Shown in pieces: positions 1-4,133 of a stretch of 5,745 nucleotides of DNA (position 1 is the stretch's first letter; each line of letters opens with the position of its first letter). The notes under the pieces are model-generated. The model saw only the letters and a program-made list of their open reading frames with translations, did no database searches and was not told the origin of the DNA. The translations under genes and the position numbers were made by a program. The stretch is taken from contig USBG01000100.1 of the NCBI GenBank assembly GCA_900552855.1, forward strand, positions 1 to 5,745, written 5' to 3'. Source of the stretch: an uncultured Phascolarctobacterium sp. (GTDB lineage Bacteria; Bacillota; Negativicutes; Acidaminococcales; Acidaminococcaceae).

Positions 1-194
1 GCAGCATCGAATCCTTCCAGCGGATCTTTGCCGGTTTTTGCACGAACCAGGTCGAATGCATCGTATACGATACGCTCAGCTACGCCTTTTTTGCCGTCGA
101 GCATAATTTTGTTAATGAATCTAGTTAAAAGTTTAGAACCGTACACCGGATCCGGCAGTACGTCTCTTTTAGTTACAGGGCCTTTTCTCGGCAT
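1..194 (-). CDS. rpsG: 30S ribosomal protein S7, N-terminal part (cut by window edge)
   Basis: S7 is a primary 16S rRNA-binding protein that nucleates assembly of the 30S head and lines the E-site/mRNA exit region. The visible 64 codons start MPRKGPVTKRDVLPDPVYGS and continue through LLTRFINKIMLDGKKGVAERIVYDAF, the conserved S7 N-terminus. About 90 residues, the rest of a protein of roughly 156, lie beyond base 1. The ATG is at 192-194 behind a strong GGAGGG (201-206, 6-nt spacing). It follows rpsL by 44 nt with no promoter or terminator visible between them, so the two are co-transcribed. In most bacteria fusA and tuf come next; here they would lie off the left edge. Nothing is unusual in the visible part. 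Confidence 0.97.
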   Translation of the reverse strand, partial: MPRKGPVTKRDVLPDPVYGSKLLTRFINKIMLDGKKGVAERIVYDAFDLVRAKTGKDPLEGFDA

Positions 195-238
195 GTGTTT
201 CCCTCCTCTTGGATTAAATCATTCTTAAGTCTCTTTGA

Positions 239-619
239 TTATTTTTTAGCTTTAGCACGTTTTGCGCCGTACTTGGAGCGAGATTGGTTGCGGTTAGCAA
301 CGCCTGCAGTATCAAGAGCACCGCGAATGATATGGTAACGCACGCCCGGAAGGTCTTTAACTCTTCCGCCTCTGATCAGAACAACACTGTGTTCTTGAAG
401 ATTATGGCCGATACCCGGGATATAAGCAGTAACTTCGATGCCGTTGGTCAAACGTACACGAGCTACTTTACGAAGTGCAGAGTTAGGTTTTTTCGGGGTG
501 GTGGTATACACACGAGTGCAAACGCCACGTTTTTGCGGGCATTCTTTCAATGCCGGGGAACTGGATTTATATTTCAGATCCTCTCTGCCTTTACGTACCA
601 GTTGGTTAATTGTAGGCAT
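239..619 (-). CDS. rpsL: 30S ribosomal protein S12
   Basis: S12 sits at the decoding centre and controls translational accuracy. The 126-residue protein is full length for the family and carries its conserved blocks: CPQKRGVCTRVYTTTPKKPN (residues 27-46), SALRKVARVRLTNG (47-60), GHNLQEHSVVLIRGGRVKDL (71-90) and a basic tail. The lysines whose substitution classically gives streptomycin resistance, K43 and K88 counted with Met (K42 and K87 in E. coli numbering), are both wild type. D89, the residue methylthiolated by RimO in many bacteria, is present. The ATG (617-619) follows AAAGGAGGTG (625-634) with 5-nt spacing, a near-perfect anti-16S match suited to very high expression. It lies between the L7Ae-like gene and rpsG, with a terminator-like hairpin in the gap upstream. 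Confidence 0.99.
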   Translation of the reverse strand: MPTINQLVRKGREDLKYKSSSPALKECPQKRGVCTRVYTTTPKKPNSALRKVARVRLTNGIEVTAYIPGIGHNLQEHSVVLIRGGRVKDLPGVRYHIIRGALDTAGVANRNQSRSKYGAKRAKAKK

Positions 620-660
620 ATCGGCACCTCCTTTCCAAACAATTAGATTTTAATGATTAT

Positions 661-681
661 AAAAACTCAGCTTTCGCTAAG
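661..681 (-). terminator. Terminator-like hairpin (possible attenuator) between the L7Ae-like gene and rpsL
   Basis: On the minus strand CTTAGC-GAAA-GCTGAG forms a 6-bp stem (one U·G pair) closed by a GAAA tetraloop and followed directly by UUUUU (661-665). Three G·U pairs (GGG with the first U residues) could extend it. It begins only 6 nt after the TGA stop of the upstream gene. A short stem plus five U residues suggests partial termination, which would lower or set rpsL-rpsG transcription relative to the L7Ae-like gene. I infer attenuation rather than full termination because no convincing promoter restarts transcription before rpsL. Confidence 0.6.
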
Positions 682-687
682 CCCTTA

Positions 688-939
688 TCAAGATTTAAGT
701 ATCGCAGCGGCGGCAGCCTTAACGTTGATTCCGCAGGCTCTGCCGATTTCCATCATGCTCTCCGTTGCTACGCAGGGCACTTCGTTCATCTGGCACAGCT
801 CCTTTAGATTTCCGGTTACCCGCTCGTCAGCATCGCTTCCGATAAAGACCAGCTCAGCCGCTTGTCTCTTCACAGCCTTTTCTGTTTGTTTTACACCAAC
901 AGTCCGCTGCGCAGCCTGTTTTAAAGCTTCAAGCGTCAT
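688..939 (-). CDS. ybxF: L7Ae-family kink-turn RNA-binding protein (YbxF-like)
   Basis: This 83-residue protein matches the short bacterial L7Ae/L30e family that binds kink-turn RNA (YbxF/RplGB of Bacillus). Visible family signatures are VGVKQTEKAVKR (residues 14-25, RNA-contacting), the alternating sheet-helix core (LVFIGSDAD, 30-38) and the C-terminal ESMMEIGRACGINVKAAAAA (60-79). In Bacillus the equivalent gene sits between rpoC and rpsL; here it keeps its place before rpsL but is the first gene of the operon. The ATG (937-939) has AAAGGAGA (945-952) with 5-nt spacing. The gene ends with two in-frame stops in a row, TGA then TAA (690-685). The cellular role of the family is not firmly settled; YbxF binds kink-turns such as those in SAM-I riboswitches in vitro. 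Confidence 0.93.
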   Translation of the reverse strand: MTLEALKQAAQRTVGVKQTEKAVKRQAAELVFIGSDADERVTGNLKELCQMNEVPCVATESMMEIGRACGINVKAAAAAILKS

Positions 940-986
940 AGGTATCTCCTTTCAATTAGAGCATAGCTCACCCGTGATACTGGTAT

Positions 987-1015
987 ATTGTAACATCTTA
1001 AACAACACATGTCAA
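987..1015 (-). promoter_or_regulatory. Strong sigma-70/A promoter of the str operon
   Basis: The minus strand reads TTGACA (1010-1015), exactly 17 bases, then TACAAT (987-992), with TG at the extended -10 position (TGT-TACAAT). Just upstream (about 1020-1045) is a run of A and T tracts typical of an UP element. Transcription should start near 980, giving a leader of about 40 nt before the L7Ae-like ATG. The leader holds a small hairpin (GAGC-UAU-GCUC, 959-969) just ahead of the ribosome binding site. The strength fits a ribosomal operon. Confidence 0.88.
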
Positions 1016-1119
1016 TGACTTTTCTGAAAAAAATTGAAAAAATTTATGGCTTTAAAGCTTGCATTAATGCACCTCTTTGTTTCCACGCTTCCATGTGTTT
1101 AGTTTCCTTTTCTTTAAGC

Positions 1120-1146
1120 AAATTGTGCACGTGTGGTGTACAATTT
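1120..1146. repeat. 27-bp inverted repeat (11-bp arms)
   Basis: AAATTGTGCAC and GTGTACAATTT face each other across a 5-base centre (GTGTG). One position does not match in DNA; it would be a G·U pair in a plus-strand transcript and an A·C mismatch in a minus-strand one. It lies about 105 bp upstream of the str -35 box. It could be a protein-binding dyad or an RNA hairpin. It lacks a proper U-tract, so it is a poor terminator. Confidence 0.6.
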
Positions 1147-1230
1147 CAGGTATAAAAAACTACCTCAATATCTCCAACGATGCCGTCCAGGCATAAGGCC
1201 ACCTGCACTATACACATATTTTCTATATTA

Positions 1231-1259
1231 ATTATACTTTTAATACTCAGTAATGTAAG
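1231..1259 (-). promoter_or_regulatory. Possible distal promoter of the str operon
   Basis: The minus strand has CTTACA (1254-1259), a 17-base spacer and a perfect TATAAT (1231-1236). The -35 matches consensus at four of six positions. A start near 1224 would give a transcript passing through three short hairpins (1194-1120) before the main promoter. The surrounding DNA is A/T-rich, so chance is a real alternative. Confidence 0.35.
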
Positions 1260-1328
1260 TTTTTGTTCATCAACTGATTAAAACTGCAAATCATCCATAT
1301 ATAATGTAACATTTTGTACGTTAAATAC

Positions 1329-1362
1329 AAAAAAGCTCCTGAGCATAAGCTCAAGAGCTTTT
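1329..1362 (-). terminator. Rho-independent terminator of the symporter gene
   Basis: On the minus strand a 14-bp stem (AAAAGCTCTTGAGC paired with GCTCAGGAGCTTTT) closes a 4-base loop (TTAT) and runs into further U residues (1330-1329). One pair is G·U in the minus-strand RNA but would be a C/A mismatch in a plus-strand RNA, which supports minus-strand use. It begins 15 nt after the symporter stop codon. It separates the symporter unit from the str operon. Confidence 0.92.
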
Positions 1363-1377
1363 AGTCTGATTCTGTAA

Positions 1378-2781
1378 TTACTCTGCTACAGCAGGCACTA
1401 CCTTTTTAGCAGGCACTAATGCAGCTACAATAGCATATGCTGCAATGCACACCAACCATTCCATGTAAATAACATTAGGAAGTAAATGCACCGCAGGGGT
1501 AAGCTCCCATAACACAACCATTAAAAGACCAGCAAGCAATGTCCAGAAGCCTGCAGCCTTAGAGCTGTATTGCGGGAAGAAAAGAGCTACGATAACAATA
1601 ACACTGAACGCAGCAGTCAAGGACAAGCCAATCATGATGGTTCCCAAAATACTAGAAACGCTCATAGCAAGTCCCAAAGTAAGAATACCGCTAACCATTA
1701 CGCACAGTCTGGTAACGAACAGCTGACGGCTAGGACTGCAGTCCGGATTAATGAAGCGCTTGTAGATATCGGAAGAGAACAGGGTACCTGCACTCAAAAG
1801 CAGGTTGCAGGCAGTAGATACGTCAGCTGCCCATAAAGCAGCTAAAGTTACGCCAGCAACAATAGGATGAAGTCCTACTATAACCTGAGGCAGTGCTAAT
1901 GCAGCCTGAGCTTCAGGATACACAGCCTTGGCAACGATACCTAAGAAAGCAGCCAGCACGCCTACGGGAATCATTAAAATACCACCCCAGACGAAGCCCT
2001 TCTTAGCAGTTGCAGCATCCTTAGCACCTAAGGAAATTTGCAGAATGCTTTGCAGGGAAAGATTGACTGTAACTAAGGTAACAATCCAGCTGGTAATGGT
2101 TACCATACCAACGCCTTCAGTTAAGCTGAACCAAGGAACATTGGTAGGCAAAGATGCTGCCAAAGTGTCTAGGCTGCCAATTTTGCCAAACTGGATAACA
2201 GTAGCTACCAGGATACCGCCATAAATCAGCACAATGTTCAAAACATTGGACATGGATGCTGACCACATACCACCAATGAAGGTGATACCGATGAAGGTAA
2301 TTGCGCTAACAATCATACCGGATTTGAAGTCGAAAATATCGGGCAGAATAGCATGCAGGATGCTGCCACCAGCAATGTACTGCAAACTGATAATTACCAG
2401 CTGAATGACGATTTGTACAAAGACGCCTAAAACAACAGCGCCAGTGGTATGATGACGTTCAATCAATTCAGTAATGGTGGTAATATTTTGCTCGCGATAT
2501 TTTTTCGCCATGAACAGGCCCATAACAATGGCACCAATAGCCCAGGCGATAGTGTACCAGCCGGCACTGAGACCTACACGGAAGGCATGCTCAGAAACGC
2601 CGATGGTAGATGCGCCGCCAACAGCAAGACCGATAATGGTGACGCCGATTAAAGGTGCGGACAGCTTACGTCCAGCTAAAGCAAAGTTTTCGTTGTTTCC
2701 TTCACTGCGTTTTTTAGCATACCAGCTAATAGCGAAAAGGGCAACGATGTACAGAATAAGAATTACGAGAGCAACAGGCAT
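1378..2781 (-). CDS. Sodium:solute symporter (SSS family)
   Basis: A 467-residue inner-membrane transporter of the SSS family (TC 2.A.21, PutP/vSGLT relatives), which couples Na+ entry to uptake of a small organic solute. About 13 hydrophobic segments are visible, the family's usual count. The family signatures are present: NFALAGRKL (residues 32-40) after TM1, the ITTITELIERHH loop (100-111), and ALWAADVSTACNLLLSAG (315-332) followed by FSSDIYKRF. In relatives this helix carries the serine/threonine Na2 sodium site, here probably S322/T323. The sequence does not reveal the substrate. The ATG (2779-2781) has TAAGGAGGA (2789-2797) with 7-nt spacing. It forms its own transcription unit with promoter, long leader and terminator. 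The ribosome binding site lies in a predicted hairpin, so translation is probably regulated. Confidence 0.93.
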   Translation of the reverse strand: MPVALVILILYIVALFAISWYAKKRSEGNNENFALAGRKLSAPLIGVTIIGLAVGGASTIGVSEHAFRVGLSAGWYTIAWAIGAIVMGLFMAKKYREQNITTITELIERHHTTGAVVLGVFVQIVIQLVIISLQYIAGGSILHAILPDIFDFKSGMIVSAITFIGITFIGGMWSASMSNVLNIVLIYGGILVATVIQFGKIGSLDTLAASLPTNVPWFSLTEGVGMVTITSWIVTLVTVNLSLQSILQISLGAKDAATAKKGFVWGGILMIPVGVLAAFLGIVAKAVYPEAQAALALPQVIVGLHPIVAGVTLAALWAADVSTACNLLLSAGTLFSSDIYKRFINPDCSPSRQLFVTRLCVMVSGILTLGLAMSVSSILGTIMIGLSLTAAFSVIVIVALFFPQYSSKAAGFWTLLAGLLMVVLWELTPAVHLLPNVIYMEWLVCIAAYAIVAALVPAKKVVPAVAE

Positions 2782-2791
2782 TGAATGATCC

Positions 2792-2822
2792 TCCTTATAG
2801 TCGATACAAGTCTACTAAAGGA
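2792..2822 (-). promoter_or_regulatory. Hairpin sequestering the symporter Shine-Dalgarno sequence
   Basis: In the minus-strand RNA UCCUU-UAGU (2822-2814) pairs with ACUA-U-AAGGA (2801-2792), giving 4 plus 5 bp with a single bulged U and a 12-nt loop. The AAGGA is the core of the symporter ribosome binding site (TAAGGAGGA, 2797-2789). When formed, the hairpin should block initiation; an alternative fold of the upstream leader could release it. Confidence 0.55.
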
Positions 2823-2950
2823 TACAACGCCCATACTAGCAGAGGTCAAAACCAAAGCCGCATATGGACCTGATCGTGTAACACATAAAGCGACACGTAT
2901 GCATGAAACTCAGTACCATTATGATTTTCCGTCGCCGTACTGGCAAGGGT

Positions 2951-2975
2951 CCCTACCCAAGCCCCATACTAGCCC
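2951..2975 (-). other. Canonical G-quadruplex motif in the symporter leader
   Basis: The minus strand reads GGG-N7-GGGG-N3-GGG-N2-GGG, satisfying the standard four-tract rule with loops of 7 or fewer. It overlaps a hairpin (GGC-UU-GGGU / ACCC-UU-GCC) that uses two of the same G-tracts, so the two folds exclude each other. Whether it forms in RNA is unknown. Confidence 0.5.
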
Positions 2976-3013
2976 TGACAGAAGCACATAACAGCAAAAA
3001 ATCGTATTTGCTT

Positions 3014-3042
3014 ATTATATACCATAAAAAAAGCTCCGTCAA
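3014..3042 (-). promoter_or_regulatory. Promoter of the symporter gene
   Basis: The minus strand has TTGACG (3037-3042), 17 bases, then a perfect TATAAT (3014-3019). The start site would be near 3007-3008, about 225 nt before the ATG. The -35 box lies in the loop and 3' arm of the terminator hairpin at 3032-3049, and the hairpin's U-tract forms part of the spacer. Confidence 0.82.
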
Positions 3043-3049
3043 CGGAGCT
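3026..3049 (-). terminator. Rho-independent terminator overlapping the symporter promoter
   Basis: AGCTCCG (3049-3043) pairs with CGGAGCT (3038-3032) around a TTGA loop, followed by T residues (3032-3026) on the minus strand. It is a 7-bp stem with a good U-tract. The plus-strand side has no U-tract, so it works in one direction. It would stop transcripts entering from the right just before the symporter promoter. No gene lies between it and the tRNA terminator, so it either insulates the symporter or ends an unrecognised RNA. Confidence 0.8.
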
Positions 3050-3121
3050 AGTCACAGATTGGGCACGCAGTTAAAATTACTATGGTTTTTATAAAAAAAT
3101 TGACAGTCTGTGCGTTTTCCA

Positions 3122-3268
3122 CCTCTCCGTCAGCAATGCTGACAGCTCCACTTAAGAGTGGACAAGGTGAATTGGCCTCTACGCCAAGAGAGGGCCTTCT
3201 CTTCGATTGCACTTAAACCTCTCAATTTAAGGAAAAGTGGATGCGAACGTAGTGAGCAGACGGAGAGG
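3122..3268. repeat. Hairpin-rich repeat element with 10-bp terminal inverted repeats
   Basis: CCTCTCCGTC (3122-3131) and GACGGAGAGG (3259-3268) are perfect inverted ends about 147 bp apart. Between them lie consecutive stem-loops: GTCAGC-AAT-GCTGAC (3129-3143), TCCACT-TAAG-AGTGGA (3147-3162), TTGGC-CTCTAC-GCCAA (3172-3187) and a weaker CACTT/AAGTG stem further on. The layout resembles the non-coding interspersed repeats common in gut Bacillota and MITE-like elements. No target-site duplication or transposase is visible, and the true ends could lie further out. From one copy I cannot show that it recurs in the genome. Confidence 0.55.
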
Positions 3269-3351
3269 CAAAGCCAAGCGAGCGTTGAAAAGCTCTCCTA
3301 AGCGGAATATATGGTAATTGCTTCTTTATCCCTTTATATTTACTACCAACA

Positions 3352-3360
3352 TTTATAGCA
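3352..3360 (-). promoter_or_regulatory. Weak extended -10 promoter candidate in the gene-free stretch
   Basis: The minus strand reads TGC-TATAAA with no recognisable -35 box. If used, it would start near 3345 and yield an RNA of about 320 nt running through the hairpin-rich repeat to the terminator at 3049-3026. This is weak evidence, given mainly because that terminator otherwise has no obvious upstream gene. Confidence 0.2.
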
Positions 3361-3400
3361 CGCTTCTTGTGGAAAAGTATGGCACCCTGACTTTCCGCAC

Positions 3401-3435
3401 AAAACAAAAAGCACCACAACCGAAGTTGCGGTGCT
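3401..3435 (-). terminator. Rho-independent terminator of tRNA-Arg
   Basis: On the minus strand AGCACCGCAAC (3435-3425) pairs with GTTGTGGTGCT (3420-3410) across a UUCG tetraloop closed by C-G, with one G·U pair, followed by UUUU-G-UUUU (3409-3401). It begins 9 nt after the tRNA CCA. It is one of the strongest terminators in the window. Confidence 0.93.
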
Positions 3436-3444
3436 GAGTTTCAA

Positions 3445-3521
3445 TGGTGGCCCCGGCAGGATTCGAACCTGCGACCTTTTGATTCGTAGTCAAACGCTCT
3501 ATCCAACTGAGCTACGGAGTC
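3445..3521 (-). tRNA. tRNA-Arg (anticodon ACG), CCA encoded
   Basis: The 77-nt cloverleaf has D stem GCTC/GAGC, anticodon stem TTTGA/TCAAA around loop CTACGAA (anticodon ACG at 3487-3485), variable loop AGGTC, T stem GCAGG/CCTGC with TTCGAAT loop, A73 and an encoded CCA. A34 would be edited to inosine by TadA, so it reads CGU, CGC and CGA. The arginine identity elements A20 and C35 are present. The acceptor stem is unusual: GACTCCG faces CGGGGCC, leaving an A2·C71 mismatch and a U4·G69 wobble. All other stems are perfect. It has its own promoter 15 bp upstream and its own terminator, so it looks expressed despite the mismatch. Confidence 0.95.
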
Positions 3522-3535
3522 AATCAACGATAGTT

Positions 3536-3564
3536 ATTATACCTCTATAGGTTATTATTGTCAA
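3536..3564 (-). promoter_or_regulatory. Consensus promoter of tRNA-Arg
   Basis: The minus strand has perfect TTGACA (3559-3564), a 17-base spacer and perfect TATAAT (3536-3541). The -35 is preceded by A/T tracts (3565-3600) that could act as an UP element. Transcription should start near 3529, leaving a leader of about 8 nt for RNase P to remove. Confidence 0.93.
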
Positions 3565-3593
3565 CACTTTTTTCTAAATATTTTTTAATTTTT

Positions 3594-4121
3594 TTATTTT
3601 ACCAGATTGCGCATTTCTTTAGCGGTCAAAGTAAAGATTTCCTTTTTAGTATACAGCTCTCTGCGTCCACGGCAGTCAACAAAAAGTGCTACATCTACAT
3701 CAGGAATCTGACCTAATGCTTCCTTAATGGTTTTTCCATTACGTGCATAGGCTTCAAAGCGCAAAACCAAGGTGTTGCCAGTTCCTTCAGGTACAAGCAA
3801 AGCTTCAAAATAATCGTCCTCGCGCATTACGCCCTTAAGATTTACCTTGCCACGCAGCAGTACATCATCATATTGCTCTTGAGGAAGATAGATACGCATA
3901 TAGGTATCAATAATAGTACCCTCCTGCTTGCCAGTATTATCGTAAGGAATTTCTACATTAAAGTCTAAGCGCTTACCATCTTCAGAAACCTTAGCTGCAG
4001 TAGTTCTCTTCTTAGAATAGAAATTCATCTCCGCGTCACCGCGCATCATAATAAATACGCCCACTACCACAAAGGCCAGGACGATTACAGCAAGAATAAC
4101 TTTCAAAACACAGATTAACAT
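3594..4121 (-). CDS. Single-pass membrane-anchored protein of unknown function
   Basis: I do not recognise this 175-residue protein. Residues 3-26 are one strongly hydrophobic segment (VLKVILAVIVLAFVVVGVF inside it), without a lipobox and without a clear signal-peptidase site, so it is probably an uncleaved N-terminal anchor. The remaining 150 residues are soluble and rich in alternating hydrophobic/polar stretches (KRLDFNVEIPY, IIDTYMRIYLP, LVLRFEAYARNG, VDVALFVDCRG), suggesting a beta-sandwich-like fold. The ATG (4119-4121) sits 12 nt after the stop of the previous gene. Its ribosome binding site (AAGGAGGAG) overlaps that stop (TAAGGAGG), so it is translated as part of the operon. No hairpin terminator follows; read-through towards the tRNA promoter is possible. 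Confidence 0.85.
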   Translation of the reverse strand: MLICVLKVILAVIVLAFVVVGVFIMMRGDAEMNFYSKKRTTAAKVSEDGKRLDFNVEIPYDNTGKQEGTIIDTYMRIYLPQEQYDDVLLRGKVNLKGVMREDDYFEALLVPEGTGNTLVLRFEAYARNGKTIKEALGQIPDVDVALFVDCRGRRELYTKKEIFTLTAKEMRNLVK

Positions 4122-4133
4122 TGCCTCTCCTCC

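Larger units (their letters stand above)
1016..1328. other. Non-coding gap between the symporter terminator and the str promoter
   Basis: No ORF here has a ribosome binding site and a plausible protein. The stretch is A/T-rich and holds perfect palindromes GCTTTAAAGC (1049-1058) and TGCATTAATGCA (1060-1071), three successive short hairpins between 1120 and 1194, and a possible distal minus-strand promoter at 1231-1259. These could form a long str-operon leader, operators or a small RNA. No known RNA family is recognisable to me. Confidence 0.6.
2782..3008 (-). ncRNA. Structured 5' leader of the symporter mRNA (candidate cis-regulatory RNA)
   Basis: From the predicted start near 3008 to the ATG there are about 225 nt with stop codons in all minus frames and no small ORF with a ribosome binding site. 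In transcript order I see: a G-rich stretch (2975-2951); a hairpin GGC-UU-GGGU-AGGG-ACCC-UU-GCC overlapping it; CAGUAC (2942-2937) pairing with GUACUG (2916-2911); CGUGU (2897-2893) with ACACG (2879-2875); AGGUC (2871-2867) with GACCU (2847-2843); and a terminal hairpin that covers the Shine-Dalgarno sequence. An 11-mer, GCTAGTATGGG, occurs near both ends (2973-2963 and 2840-2830). Length plus a masked ribosome binding site suggests a riboswitch or another translational sensor. I do not recognise the family. T-box signatures are not convincing. Confidence 0.5.

Noticed and set aside
284..646. Plus-strand ORFs opposite rpsL
   Set aside because: They are shadows of the highly conserved rpsL coding frame.
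656..691. TATAAT (661-656) with TTGATA (691-686) as an rpsL promoter
   Set aside because: The spacing is 24 bases, too long for sigma-70, and the hexamer 17 bases upstream (GGGCTT) is not a -35 box; the TATAAT probably reflects the U-tract of the hairpin.
1149..1198. Protein-like short reading frames in the gap on both strands (for example plus-strand IKNYLNISNDAVQA)
   Set aside because: Very short, no start with a ribosome binding site and no continuation in frame; the region is better explained as hairpin-forming non-coding DNA.
2782..3008. T-box leader in front of the symporter
   Set aside because: A TGGTACTGAG stretch loosely resembles the T-box core, but the full T-box sequence, the Stem I features and a following terminator are absent.
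2785..3094. Plus-strand ORFs antisense to the symporter leader
   Set aside because: No plus-strand promoter or ribosome binding site; composition is that of a non-coding leader, and the minus strand has a clear promoter and downstream gene.
3100..3128. Plus-strand TTGACA at 3100-3105 as a promoter
   Set aside because: No -10-like hexamer occurs 16-18 bases downstream (CTCTCC at 17) and no plus-strand gene follows.
3222..3419. 65-codon minus-strand ORF
   Set aside because: It begins inside the tRNA terminator hairpin, ends inside the hairpin-rich repeat, has no ribosome binding site and does not resemble a protein family.
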